Shown one piece after another: positions 13,130 to 24,513 of a DNA stretch of 64,000 bases. The translations under genes and the position numbers were made by a program. The notes beneath the pieces were generated by a model. The model made no database searches. It saw nothing but the letters and a program-made list of their open reading frames with translations, and had not been told where the DNA came from. Source of the stretch: Lucinisca nassula (lineage: Eukaryota; Mollusca; Bivalvia; Lucinida; Lucinidae). Location: assembly GCA_963580285.1 (NCBI GenBank), contig CAUZLF010000234.1, forward strand, positions 47,001 through 111,000. The letters are read 5' to 3'. How positions within the stretch are numbered: position 1 is the first letter of the stretch; each line of letters starts with the position of its first letter.

Positions 13130-13283
13130 CTGAAGCAGCCCCGGTGTAAATGGGTAGCAGTGCTGTAATAGTCACTGCCTCTCTCTCGCGCGCGTGAAAA
13201 ACATCCGGAATGAGTGTTCGAGAGCGATTAAATAAGCTTGAAGCTTCCCTCGCAATCGAACTAAAATAAATTAGTATAAACTA
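13130..13283. other. Non-satellite island within the array
   Basis: About 150 bp without 41-bp monomers. It begins with CCCCGGTGTAAATGGGTAGC, contains a short alternating CTCTCTCTCGCGCGCG tract, and ends AT-rich. I recognise no element and no target-site duplication. It could be the remnant of a small insertion or of the ancestral flank. Confidence 0.5.
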
Positions 13284-16200
13284 AGCAGCATGCTCTCACA
13301 TGCTTGATCCTGGTATCATTGGTGTGCCGAATGATCTCTCTTCTGGTATCCTACGGGTATAACATGCTCTCTCCAGCCTGATCCATGTATCCTACGGGTG
13401 CGGCATGGTCTCTCAAACTTGACCCTGGAATCCTACATGTAAACCATGCTGTCCCAGACCTCATCATGGTATCCTACGGGCACAGCATGGTCTCTCAGGC
13501 CTGATCCTGGTATCCTACTGGTGCAGCATGGTCTCCCAGGCCTGATCAGTTATCCTTATGGTGCAGCATGGTCCCTTAGGCCTGATCCTGGTATCTCACT
13601 GGTGTGACATGGTCTCGCAGGCCTTATCCATGTATCACACGGGTGCAGCCTGCTCTCCCAGACCTGAGCCTGGTATCCTTCTGGTGAAGCATGCTCTCCC
13701 GGGCCTGATCCTCCATACTGTGGTTGCAGCATGCTTCCCCAGGCCTAGTAGCCTACAAATGCAGCATGATCTCACATGCTGATACTGGTGCCCTACGGGT
13801 GCAGCATGCTCTCCCATGCCTGATGCAGGCATCCTTCGTCTGCAGCATAGTCTCCCAGGCCTGAACCTGGTATACTACTGGTGCAGCATCGTCTTGGCAC
13901 TGGTATCAGACGGGTGCAGGTTGCCTCCCTATGCCAAATCCTGATACCCTAAGGATGCAGCATGCTCTCCCAGGCTTGACGCCGGTATCCTGGCGCCAGC
14001 AGCATGCTCTCCCAGGCCTGAACCTAGTATCCTACGGGTGCAGCACGCATTCCTAGGCCTGATCCAGGTACCCTACTGGTGAAGCACAAGGCCAGATCCG
14101 GTATCCTGCTGGTGTAGCATGGTCGCTCAGACTTGTCCCTGGTATTCAACAGGCTCTCTTAATTCCGGTATCTTACGGGTGCAACATGTTCTCCCAGGCT
14201 TGATCCTGGTATCCTACGGGTGCAGTCTGCTTTACAAACCCTGATCTAGTTATCCCCATATGCAGCATGCTCTCCCAGGCAGCATGGTCACTAAGGTCTG
14301 ATCCATGTATCCTACTGGTGCAGCATGGTATTCCAGGCTTTATGCTGGTATCCTAAGGGTGCAGCATCCAGGCCTGATAAAGGTATCCTACGGGTGCAGC
14401 ATGCTCTCCCAGGTCTGATCCAGGTATCATACTGGTTCAGCATTGTCTCTCAGGCTTGAGCCTGGTATCCTACGGCTGCAGCATGCTCTCATAGGCCCGA
14501 TGTAGGTACCCTTGTGGTGCAGCATGGTCTCAGGCTTAACCATGGTATCCCATTGGTGTAGCATGCTCTCCCAGGCCTGATCCTGATATACTACGGGTGA
14601 AGCATGCTGTCCCATGCCTGATCCAGGCATCCGTCGGGTGCAGCATGCTCACCCCAGGCCCGATGCAGGTATCCTTGGGGTGCAGCATGGTCTCAGGCTT
14701 GACCATGGTATCCCATTGGTGCAGCATGCTCTCCCAGGCCTGATCCTGATATCCTACGGGTTCAGCATGCTGTCTCATGCCTGATCCAGGCATCCGTCGG
14801 GTGCAGCATGCTCTCTCAGGCCTGATTCTGGTGTAGTATGGTCTCTCATGTCTGATCCTCGTATGCTATTTGTGTAGCATGTTCTCCCTTGCTTCCTCCT
14901 GGTATTCTACGGGTGCAACCTACTCTCCCAGGATTAGACCTTATCCTAGTATCCTAGTGGTGCAGCATGGTCTCTCATCCTTGACTCTAGTATCCTACTA
15001 ATGCAGCGTGCTCTCCCAGGCCTGATCCTTGTATCATGCTCTCCTAGGCCTGATCCTGGTATTCTACGGGTGCAGCATGGTCTCTCAGGCCTGATCCTGC
15101 TATCCGATGAATGCAACATGCTCTCCGAGGCCTGATCCTGGTATACTACGGATGCAGCATGCTCTCTCAGGTCTGATCTTGGTATCCTACGCAGACAGCA
15201 TAGTCTCTCATGTCTGATCCTGGTATCCTATGGATGCAGCATCCCCTCACAGGCCTGATACCATTCTGCTGCAGCATGGGCTCTCAGGCTTGACCCTGGT
15301 ATCCTGCGGGTGCTGTATGCTCTCCAAGGCGTGGTTCTGTTATCTTACGGGTGCAGCATGGTCTCCCAGGCCTGATCCTGTTATCCTTCTTGTGCAGCAT
15401 AGTCTCCCAGGCCTGATCCTGGTAACCTACTGGTGCGCATGGTCACTCAGGCTTGACCTGGTGTCCTACGGCTGTAACATGCTCTCTCAAACCTGATCCA
15501 TGTATCCGTCGGGTGCAGCATGCTCTCCCAGGCAAGTTCTTTCAGTCATGACCCCGGTATCCTACGGGTGCAGCATGCTCTCCCAGGTTTGGTCTCTCAG
15601 GCTTGACCCCGGTGTCCTACGGGTGCGACATGCTCTCCCAGACCTGATCCTGGTATCCTACGGGTGGAGCATGGTCTCTCAAGCTTTACCCTGGTACCCT
15701 ACGGGTGCAGCATGGTCTCCAAGGCCTGATCCTGTTATCCGTCTGTTGCTGCATAGTCTCTCAGGCCTGATCCTGGTAACCTACGGGTGAAGCATGCTCT
15801 CCCAGGCCTAATCAAGGTATCCTTTTGGTGCGGTATGCTCTCCCAGGCCTGATCCGGGTATCATACCGGTGCAGCATGGTCTCCCAGGCCTGATCCAGAT
15901 AGCCTACAGGTGCAGCATTCTCTCCTAGGCCTGATCCTGGTATCCTAATGGTGTAGCATGGTCTCTCAGGTCTGATCCTCGTATCGTACGGGTGCAACAT
16001 GCTCTCCCATGCCTGATCCTGGTAACTTACTGGTGCTGCACGGTCTCTCAGACCTGATCCTGGTATCCCAGTGCTGCAGCGAGGACACTCAGACTTGACT
16101 CTGGTATCCCAGGCCTGATCCAGGTATCATACCGGTGCAGCATTGTCTCCCAGACCTCATCCAGATATCCTTCGGGTGCAGCATGTTCATTAAGGCCTGG

Positions 16201-18640
16201 TCCTTGTACCCTACGGGTGCAGCATGCTCTCCCATGCTTGATTCTTTTATCCAACGGGCGCAGCACGCATTCCCAGTCCTGATCCGGGTATTCTAAGGGT
16301 GCAGCATGGTCTCTCAAGCTGGATCCTGCTATCCGATGGATGTTTCATGATCTCCGAGCCTTGATACTGGTATCCTACGGGTGCAGCGTGCTCTTCCAGG
16401 CCTGATCTTGATATCCTACGCTGGCAGCATGGTATCTTATGCCTGATTCTGGTATCCTACGGGTGCAACATGCTCTCCATGCCTGGTCCTCGTATCCTAC
16501 TGGGGCAGCAGTCTCTCCCAGGCCTGATCCTGGTATCCCACGGGTGCAGCATGCTCTCCAAGACTTGATTCTGGTATCTTACGGGTGCAGCATGGTCTCC
16601 AAGGTCTGATTCTGTAACCCTTTGGGGCAGCATAGTCTCCCAGGCCTGATCTTGGAAACCTACGGTTGCAGCAAGCTCTCCAATGCCTGATCATGTTATC
16701 CTACTAGTGCAGGATGGTCTCTCAGGCTTTACCCTGGTAGCCTACGGTTGCAGCGTGCTCTCCCAGGCCTGATCCAGGTATCATACCGGTGCAGCATGGT
16801 CTCCCAGACCTCATCCAGATATCCTTCGGGTGCAGCATGCTCTCCAAGGCCTGCTCCAGGTATCCTTCTGGTGCAACATGGTCTCTCATTCTTGACCCTG
16901 GTATTCTATGGGTGTAGCATGCTTTCCAGGCCTGATCTTGGTATCCTAATGGTGCAGCATGATCTCCTAGGCATGGTCTCTCCGGCTTGACCATGGTATC
17001 CTACGGGTATAGAACACTGTCTTAGGCCTGATCCTGGTACCTACGGTTGCAGCATGGTCTCTCAGGCGTGATCCTCGTATCCTACTGGTGCAGCATTCTC
17101 TCCCAGCCCTGATCCTGGTAACCGACGGGTGCAGCATGATCTCCTAGGCATGGTTTCTCCGGCTTGACCCTGGTATCCTACGTGTTTAGAACACTGTCCT
17201 AGGCCTGATCCTGATACCTACGGTTGCAGCATGGTCTCTCAGGCGTGCTCCTCGTATCCTAAGGCTGCAGCATTCTCTCCAAGCCCTGATCCTGGTATCC
17301 TACTTGTGCCGCAAGCTCTCCCAGACCAGATCAAGGTATCCTAATGCTGCAGCAGGGTCTCTCAGACTTGACTCTGGTAAACTACTGGTGCAGCACGCTC
17401 TCCCAGGCCTGATCCTTGTTTCATACGGGTGAAGCATGCTCTCCCATGCCTGATCATGATATTCTATGGATCCAGCTTGGTCTCTCAGGCCTGATCCAGC
17501 TATCCTAGTGGTGCAGCATGGTCTCTCATCCTTGACTCTAGTATCCTACTGATGCAGCGTGCTCTCCCAGGCCTGATCCTTGTATCATGCTCTCCTAGGC
17601 CTGATCCTGGTATTCTACGGGTACAGCATGCTCTCCCAGGCCTGATCCTGATAGCCTACGGGTGCAGCATGCTCTCCCAGGACTGTCCTACGCATTCCTG
17701 ATCCTGGTATCCTACGGTGCAGCCTGCTCGTCCAGGCCTGATCCTGATATCCTAATGATGCTACATGCTCTCCAAGGCCTGATTCGATTATCCTATGGGA
17801 AGAGGCATACTCTCCAGGCCTGAGCCTACGTATCCTACGCGTGCAGCATCGCCCCTCAGGCCTGATCCTGGTATCCTACGGCTACAGCATGTTCTCCCAG
17901 ACCTAATCCTGGTATCCTACGGGCGCAGCATGGTCTCTCAGGCATGATCCTGGAATCCTAGGGGTGAAGCATTCGCTCCCAGGCCCGGTCCTGGTATCCT
18001 ACTGGCGCAGCATGGTCTCGCAGGCCTGATCCAGATATCCTTCGGGTGCAGCATGGTCTACCAGGACTGATCCAGGTATCCGAATGGTGCGACATAGTCT
18101 CTCAGGCTTGACCATGGTATCCTACTGGTTCAGCATGCTCTCCCAGGCCTGATCCTCGTATCCTTTGAGTGCAGCATGCTCATCCAGACCTGATCTTGGT
18201 ATCCAAAGGGTGTCGCATCGTCTCTCTCTTGCCTGATCCTGGTATCTTACGGATGCATCGTGCTCACCCAGGCCTGATCCTGGTAGCCTAAGGGTGCAGC
18301 ATGCTCTTGTTGTCCTGATCCTGGTATCCTATGAGTGCAGCATGGTCTCTCAGGCATGATCCTAGTATCCGTCTGTTGCAGCATGCTCTCTCATACTTGA
18401 TACATGTAATTGTATCCTGCTTGTGCAGCATGGTCCCTCAGGAATGACTCCTGTGATACCATGCCGCACCACTAGAAGCATGCTGCAAGAGTAGAATACC
18501 AGGATCAGGCCTTGGAGAGCATGCTGCATCCATAGGATAAGAGGATCAGGCTACGGGAGCAACATACACAGACCTAATCCTTGAATGCTACGCGTACAGC
18601 CTGGTCCCTCAGGCCTGATTCTGGTATCTTGCTGGTAGTC
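13284..18640. repeat. 41-bp satellite array, block 4
   Basis: Final 5.4 kb of the satellite. It includes local duplications of four monomers (about 163 bp, compare 14531-14645 with 14694-14812) and segments also found in the 6.7-12.9 kb units, such as the CGTGTTTAGAACACTGTCC-type variant at 17175. No genes are supported. Confidence 0.93.
18448..18552 (-). repeat. Inverted satellite block 6
   Basis: Reverse-oriented units (CATGCCGCACCACTAG, ATGCTGCAAGAGTAGAATACC) near the right edge of the satellite. They are followed by one or two forward units and then transposase-derived sequence. Confidence 0.85.
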
Positions 18641-18748
18641 GTATTGGAACTCGAAGTTCCCTCCAATGCGCCGGGCGAATGGGACAACCACTGGGCGTAA
18701 AATTTGGTCTACGTAATGTTGGCCAGTCAAGTTACCTTGAACGATCAT
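18640..18748 (-). pseudogene. Tc1-like transposase fragment, minus strand
   Basis: Read on the minus strand, this short segment encodes GNLTGQHYVDQILRP followed by VVPFARRIGGNFEFQ. This is the region between the first and second catalytic Asp residues of Tc1-like transposases, where family members typically have GNLTGQRY.DEILRP.VVPF. It stops before the second Asp motif and is fused to an inverted second fragment. It is a remnant with no complete catalytic domain. Confidence 0.8.
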
Positions 18749-18778
18749 GGTAACTTGACTGGCCAGCGTTACGTAGAC
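18707..18778. repeat. Near-perfect 30-bp inverted repeat
   Basis: Arms 18707-18736 and 18749-18778 are reverse complements at 28 of 30 positions around a 12-bp loop. Both arms encode the same Tc1 codons (GNLTGQ.YVD) on opposite strands, so the palindrome marks the junction of two transposase fragments joined head to head. Confidence 0.9.
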
Positions 18779-19110
18779 AAAAGTCCATGACGACAACGCA
18801 CGCCCACATCGAGCCTATGTTGCCGTCGAATTTCTGAGACAACAAGGTATAAGGACACTGCCGTGGCTAGCCAAATCCCCCGATATGTCGCCGATTGAGC
18901 ACATTCGGGATGTCTTGGGTCGCCGTGTGCGCAACAGACCGCAGCGTTGTAACAATCTGCAACAGCTTGGTCGAGCATTGCAAGAAGAATGGTGACGGAT
19001 ACCAAGGGATATAATCCGTCGCACACAATCACTAACATGCCCAGGTGTCGTGCATGCATCAATGCTTGTGGTGCATGTACCAGATACTGATCCCCTTTGC
19101 ATATAAACTT
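18749..19110 (+). pseudogene. Tc1-like transposase C-terminal fragment, plus strand
   Basis: The plus strand encodes GNLTGQRYVD, then directly DDNARPH (second catalytic Asp motif), LPWLAKSPDMSPIEHIRDVL (third catalytic motif, with the Glu in PIEH intact) and RALQEEW before a stop. Relative to family members, about 20 residues between GNLTGQRYVD and the Asp motif are missing here, although they are present on the opposite-strand fragment. The N-terminal half of the transposase is absent and the reading frame has a stop, so this is a dead copy. Confidence 0.85.
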
Positions 19111-19560
19111 TCCGTGTGACATTGAAGTTTTGCTTCTTTCTATTTGAATTTGGGGGTTCCCTGGTATTTTAGTGCATATCAGTCACGGTTCAATATAGAT
19201 GTATTATGCAAGTAAAGTCGATGCATAGGCGGCGCAAATGCGGAGTCCTAACAGCGCTTTGGGAATTATGTTGACAAGTCCGTGAAATGAAAGATCCTCT
19301 ACACCCCAATTTATATCGAAAAAGTGGTGTTAAAGGGGGTATTCGTTATTTTCCTTATGTGCGTTCAAATACATATATTGTGGGTACGGCACCCACTGTC
19401 TATAATTGGACAAAATAAGCGCTGATCATAAGAAAAATGTCAAACAATTTCATAGACAAAATATATAGAGATATATAAGGCGACATTTTAGCCAACGGGG
19501 GTGTTTTTATAATGGCTTGAACATTTGCAAGTAATACAGGCAAAAATCAGGCTGCGCAAA
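19111..19560. other. AT-rich spacer with scattered repeat words
   Basis: No coding signal is seen. It contains a GCGCAAATGCGGAGTCCTAACAGCGCT monomer at 19227 resembling the following array, and an ACATATATTGTGGGTAC word at 19371 also found in the hairpin family at 25084. Nothing else is recognised. Confidence 0.5.
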
Positions 19561-20027
19561 TGTGCAGTCCTATTAGCGCTTAGGTATTATATTTTAATAT
19601 GTGTTGCATAAAAGCCACGTTCGAAAATACAGGCGAAGATAACGCTGGGCAACTGTGCAGTCCTATCAGCGCTGAGATATAATATGTTTTTACTATTTGC
19701 TGCATGTAAGCCACGTTTGAACATATGCAAGTAATACAAGCGAATCAGGCTGCACCACTGTGCAGTCCTATCGGCGCTTAGGTATTTTATTTTATTATTT
19801 GTTGCATAAAAGACACGTTCGAAAATACAGGCGAAGATAAGGCTGCGCAACTGCGCAGTCCTATTAGCGTTGAGATATTATCTTGTTATTATCTGCTTCA
19901 TGTGAGCCACGTTTTAACATATTGTGCAAGAAAAACAGACGAAGATCAGGTTGCGCAACTGCGCAGTCCTATCAGCGCTTAGATACAATATATTGTATTA
20001 TTTGCTGTATGGGAGCCACGTTTAAAC
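19561..20027. repeat. Tandem repeat of about 100 bp, left part
   Basis: About five monomers share CTGCGCAACTGTGCAGTCCTATCAGCGCT, TTTGTTGCAT and AGCCACGTTTGAACATA. The GCAGTCCTAT word recurs at 19564, 19657, 19762, 19855 and 19963 with spacings alternating near 93 and 105-108 bp, which suggests a two-monomer unit of about 200 bp. Confidence 0.88.
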
Positions 20028-20329
20028 CCCCCGCCCATCGAGGCTTGAAAAAATAGATTGGCTGCATGATGCTTCCACGCAGAGCTGAAACCGACCCGCA
20101 CACGAGTACTGGCAAACGCCTTAGAGGATCTAAGCTTGCCCTGGCAATGCGGTGCGTGCCGGGCCGTCCATGCTTAGAAACCCTATTAGTATCATTGGGT
20201 GGCAGGGCTTGAGATGTCATTTCATCCGAATGTCGGGTAAAAGTCCCACAAAATTGGAAACAACGTCTTCAGAATGATCTTTACAGTGTTGACGGGGACG
20301 TTAAACCTCAAATCAAACAAACAAACAAA
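20028..20329 (+). mobile_element. SINE-like element A with target-site duplication
   Basis: A full-length copy of about 302 bp with the family 3' end GACGTTAAACCTCAAATCAAACAAACAAA. It interrupts the ~100-bp tandem array and is flanked by a 13-bp direct repeat, GCCACGTTTAAAC at 20015-20027 and GCCACGTTTGAAC at 20330-20342, with one mismatch. The array monomer continues on the right, which supports insertion by target-primed retroposition. Confidence 0.88.
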
Positions 20330-20400
20330 GCCACGTTTGAACATATTATTCAAGTAATACAAACTAAGATCAGGTTGCGCAAATGCGCGGCCCTGTCAGT
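20330..20400. repeat. Tandem repeat of about 100 bp, right part
   Basis: A partial monomer resumes after the SINE: AGCCACGTTTGAACATATT, AAGATCAGGTTGCGCAAATGCGCGGCCCT. Confidence 0.75.
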
Positions 20401-20949
20401 GATCCCGGATCAATTTGGTTTTCTTACCTTAGAAATTAATGCGTAACTATACCAAATTTAGTGACATAGAGGCCTTTCTGATATTTAATCTTCATCAGTG
20501 TGTCTAAACCCAAAGGTTTTGAAACAGAAACGGAGGAGAGAGAATGAATATCTAAATATTAATAATTTAGCACATTTTTTTAGTCCTCGATGAAAAATTA
20601 CACACACCATTCTTCCAAAACTAAACTTAAAATACATGTAGCACAAGGAGTTGCGATTAGTGAGATTAATGTCAAATGTGTCAAATAGACATATTTCTGT
20701 GTATCATTTTGTAAGGGAAGCAACCTCAAATTGACTATATATATGTATAAATCAATGCAAAACCACATTGTGCAAATGCCACCTAAAATAATTTATATGT
20801 ATATATACCTTTCTGGGGTTTGAACAGGCGTAAATTAAAATTGTGGGGCATTATATATGCCACACAATTTTTCGATGAACCACAATACAGGTTTTACAAC
20901 TGAAAATACCCCATAATTGACAGATTTCCTAGTATATATATAAACCGAC
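20401..20949. other. AT-rich spacer
   Basis: About 550 bp of AT-rich sequence with short TATATATA runs. I see no gene, tandem repeat or recognisable element. Confidence 0.4.
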
Positions 20950-21270
20950 CTGCGGCCTCTGCATTCATTTATTAGAAGGGCATGTATTTACATTTCGATG
21001 TGGAACAAACTTCACAAATTACGAGAATATGTCATGCGACGTAAAAATGTTGTACACATGATGAAATGCAGAGGCTGCGGCGAGGAATATATTGGCGAAT
21101 CTGGGAACTTATTACGACAGAGGGTAACGATACACAACCAGCAAATTCGTGACCCCAAAGACAAGGCTGCTTTAGGTTAGTGAGCATATAGCAAATTGTG
21201 CACATGCTTTAAACCCAAATCAAAGTACTGAGAGGCGGGCGAGTAATGTCATCTATTTACAACGCTCTTT
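20950..21270 (+). pseudogene. Penelope-like GIY-YIG endonuclease fragment
   Basis: The plus strand encodes GHVFTFRCGTNF, then (after a one-base frameshift near 21040) NVVHMMKCRGCGEEYIGES, LLRQRVTIHNQQIRDP, and after another shift near 21175 VSEHIANCAHALNP. The pattern with C..C and Y-I-G-E-S followed by R.R...H matches the GIY-YIG nuclease domain at the C-terminus of canonical Penelope-like retroelements, which nicks target DNA. No reverse transcriptase lies upstream, so this is a 5'-truncated dead copy. The 3' sequence AGTACTGAGAGGCG-GGCGAGTAATGTC recurs, inverted, near 32290. Confidence 0.75.
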
Positions 21271-21525
21271 AGTAAAAACTTGGAAAAAAAAAAATGATGA
21301 CTAAAAAAATAGTCTTTTTACGCTCTAGTCAAACGTAATTGCTCTTGAATTTATCATTGAGTGTTTTTATCTTCAAACGAGCTATTTCAATAAAATACCA
21401 CAGACACGATGCAGGTCTCCAAGAAGTTGACTCTTTTTTCTAGCTTGGAGAAACTGTTGTTTATTTATTTATTTATTTATTTATTTGCATGCACCTTCCT
21501 GTATTTGAGTTAATTTCCACCAAAG
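21271..21525. other. Spacer with TTTA microsatellite
   Basis: Contains the tail of the Penelope-like fragment, then AT-rich sequence with a TTTA-type simple repeat at about 21459-21487. No gene is seen. Confidence 0.5.
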
Positions 21526-21538
21526 CTGACGATCACAT

Positions 21539-21828
21539 TGTTTGTTAGTTTGATTTGAGGTTTAGCGACCCCGTCAACACTGTATAGGTCATTTTTGAGA
21601 CGCTGCCTCAAATTGTGTGGGACTTCTACCCGACATTGAGATGAAATGACATCTCAAGCCCTGTCGCCCAATGAAACCAATAGGGTTTATAAGCATGGTT
21701 GGTCCTACTCTCACCGCTTTACCTGGGCAGGTTTAGGACCTCTAAGCTGTTTACCAGTACTCGTGTGCGCTGCGTGGAAGCATCATGCAGCCTATCTATT
21801 TCTTCAAGCCCCGTTTGGCGGGGGCCGA
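21539..21828 (-). mobile_element. SINE-like element A, minus strand, perfect TSD
   Basis: A full-length minus-strand copy of about 290 bp. It begins on the plus strand with TTTGTTAGTTTGATTTGAGG, the complement of the CAAA tail, and ends with the GGCGGGGGCC-type head. It is flanked by the perfect 13-bp direct repeat CTGACGATCACAT at 21526-21538 and 21829-21841. This is the cleanest evidence in the window that the family moves by retroposition. Confidence 0.92.
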
Positions 21829-21841
21829 CTGACGATCACAT

Positions 21842-22340
21842 ATCTATACACTGATGACGACCTACAAATTATAATTCTATGTATTGAAAACAATAAATAA
21901 ATAAACGAGCCTGTTCATTTTTGTTTTTCATGCTCGAGATAACCGGTGCAGTTAGTTAAATAAAGTTCTGTCCCCCCTCTGTAAAAATGTCTAAGCCTAA
22001 CGGACACGCCTTCCATTTCCTTTGGAAGTGGGAACATAAAAAGACGTGAAAGAAGTAAAAAAAAAGTTTTGCTTAAACCATGTCACTCGTTTGGCCCTTT
22101 AATTTCTGCATTTTAAATTAATAGTGTATGCCTCGATCAGATGCTGCGTTTTATGAACTTCGACTTTGACTGATGCAGCTTAATTTGCCCATCAGTGCCA
22201 AGCGTCCCTTTACTGGGACATTCGAAAACGCTGAAGACCCTGATTACAGGCCACAGAATGTGGCATCTGATCAGGACCTTCACTATTTGCTTAAAGCACG
22301 GAACTTCACAGCGAATTAAATTTCTATTTTGAAATTATAC
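21842..22340 (+). repeat. Interspersed element of about 440 bp, copy 1
   Basis: Sequence from about 21893 is matched on the opposite strand by 31735-31000: AATAAATAAAC..GCCTGTTCATT, GGGAACATAAAAAGACG, GCCAAGCGTCCCTTTACTGGG.CATTCGAAAA, AGGCCACAGAATG. No coding capacity is seen. It is probably a non-autonomous transposon, but I could not define terminal repeats. Confidence 0.6.
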
Positions 22341-23539
22341 ATGTAATTAGACCTCTCCAAAGCGGTCGGAATACTATATTTGATGTCGATCAGTACAGAG
22401 AAGCGCGTCAACCCTTTCAACCATGTACATCGCTGCAGATACCGATTCAGATACCGATACAAACCTTATAAATCCAGATCAGACGGCATGTGACAAGCAC
22501 CATCTTTAGATTACACTGTTTGCCAACTTTCAATGACTTGAACAAAACACCTTTCTATAAGAATTGGTACACTGAATATCAAGGCTAGAAGGGTTCTGTT
22601 CAGAAACTGAGGGATGAAAGGGAATGATTTCAAGCATAAACAGCAACGGTGTAGAAAAATAGTGCCGGATTTTTTTATTCAGCTTTCGGCGCATTTTTTT
22701 CGTGAAATCTAATAAACATGTCTATTTTTACAAACATTATTCATTTTTCAAACAGTCTGATCTAACTTGATAGGATTCATTTTCATATTTAGATATGTAT
22801 TTTATTTTTATTTTTATTTTTGAGCGGAGGACTGCAAGAAGGAATGTCTGATGAGGTGCACAAAATCTGACGTACGAGGTGTATGGTGACTATAGACGGG
22901 CTCTTACTTGCTAAATATATGATTTTCACCTTTTATAAGATGTATTCGGAGAGCACAACTTTAAGGCGTGCGAAAGAAAACCTGTTATTAATACTCTCAA
23001 GCCGAAGTTGAATAGAACCAGCTGATAGGTACACGTGACATCAGGGTATTCACTGACCACACTTTGTGATGATACAGTTTGTTTTCTAACAATTTTAACG
23101 TAACGTTATTGATTTCGGAAGTAACGTCATTACGCATTGTAACGTCGTTACGCATTGTTGCTATGTTAACGTTTGATGTCTTCTTGAAATCTGTTAAAAC
23201 AGTGAAACCGCGAATATAAAGTAATGTGTGGCGATATCGGACTTTGTTTATTTTATATATTCTGTTCACAAAAAGTTGGGGATATTCGGGTTGCTTCGAG
23301 CCCATCAGCCTAAACATTAGGGACAATCAAATATCGGGTACACCATGTCAATTGACCATCATCTGTGTATATTCGATCTCTGAGCAGTATGATATTTATG
23401 CTCGAGTGGAGAAACACAGGGGGCATAAATTGTACATTGGGTAGTATGTGAATTTTAACATAAGTGACAAATCGGTTTATTGTTGCGAGGTTTCGATAAA
23501 ACTTTCTGCATCGACTGTTGAAGTGTTGTATGAAATGAT
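22341..23539. other. AT-rich intergenic stretch
   Basis: About 1.2 kb with no coding signal I can support. It has short direct repeats such as ACGTCATTACGCATTGTAACGTCGTTACGCATTG near 23125. The part from about 23220 may be the 5' flank of the Tc1-like element that follows, but terminal inverted repeats were not identified. Confidence 0.35.
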
Positions 23540-24513
23540 TTCATGAAAAAATTTGTTATTGGGACAATGATTCAACTAATGGGAGGTCGACGTTTGAGAA
23601 CCTTTGGTATGCTCCAGTCCAGACGTACGCAGTTGCAGACGGCAAATATAATAATTATGGCACAGTCAGTTGTCAGTCGACTATGGGCACCCAATCGTTG
23701 GACAGGAGCAGTAATGGATTTCATAAAAGTGGACTCCAGAAAAGTACTAACGGATGCGATGACCGCCTTGTTATAAACCAAGCGTTACGCAAACGGAGAA
23801 TAACGTCAACAGATTTTCAGCAATAGCTGCGCCGAGGAAGAGGGGTTAATGTCTATAGACAGTCGATCCGAAATTGCCTTCACTCGAGTGACCTTACGGC
23901 ACGGCGTCCGCACATTGTACTGCCGTTTAAAGCTAGGCACCGAAGAGTACGTTTTGTGTGGTGTTCATAGGAACTTTAATCAGTGGTCTCACGTTATGTT
24001 CACTGACGAATCCCGGTTTAACTAGAACTTTCAAGATCCTCGTAGAAGAGTCTGGCGTCGTATTGGTGAACTTTATCCAGACCCGGCTAGAGTTGATCAT
24101 GGTGGATATGGAGTAGGGTCTGATATGACATGAATGGGATCACCATGACTGGAAAAGCAGGACTGTATTATTGTGATAACGTATTGGCTGCTCGCGGGAT
24201 ACCGTTTGCTCGACGCCGCGGTCCTGGATTCATCTTTAATGACAATAACGCCAGGGCTCACTTGGAACGCGTCATCATTGAATACCTTCAATGGTAAAAT
24301 ATTCGGACAATACCATGACCTGAGATGGGTCCAGACGTATCTCCCATCAAATACGTATGTGACATCCTCGGGAAACGAGTCCGAAGCTGCGATCAGCCTC
24401 TAAGGACCCTGGGTGAGCTTGGTGCAGCACTTCAAGAAGAGTGGCAAAAGATCCCTCAATTTACGGTTTGTAGACTGATTGGAAGTATGCGACGACGATT
24501 CATTGGCTGATGT
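23540..24513 (+). pseudogene. Tc1-like transposase, decayed, near full span
   Basis: Fragments in several frames follow the order of a Tc1-like DD34E transposase. The N-terminal DNA-binding region (MLQSRRTQLQTANII, AQSVVSRLWA) is followed by INRALRKRRITSTDFQ and LTARRPHIVLPFKARHRRVR. The first catalytic motif MFTDESRFN lies near 24000, the second NDNNARAH near 24240, and SPIKYVCDILGKRVR near 24345, then LGAALQEEWQKIP and a stop at about 24508. In the third motif the catalytic Glu expected in PIEH is Lys (AAA). Together with multiple frameshifts and stops this shows a dead copy. Confidence 0.88.

Noticed and set aside
25..18300. Dozens of open frames of 60-144 codons encoding recurring words such as GCSMLSQA and GDHAAP on both strands
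   Set aside because: They are translations of the 41-bp satellite. The frame rotates every unit, stops are frequent, and both strands give similar counts, so no protein is supported.
1..18640. CRISPR-like regularly spaced repeats
   Set aside because: The units are contiguous 41-bp satellite monomers without unique spacers, and the window is eukaryotic.
18769..19122. Minus-strand open frames of 117 and 95 codons
   Set aside because: They are antisense to the Tc1-like transposase remnant, whose plus-strand motifs are clear.
22845..22880. CTGATGAGG word suggesting another hammerhead
   Set aside because: No GAAA and no pairing flanks are found nearby.
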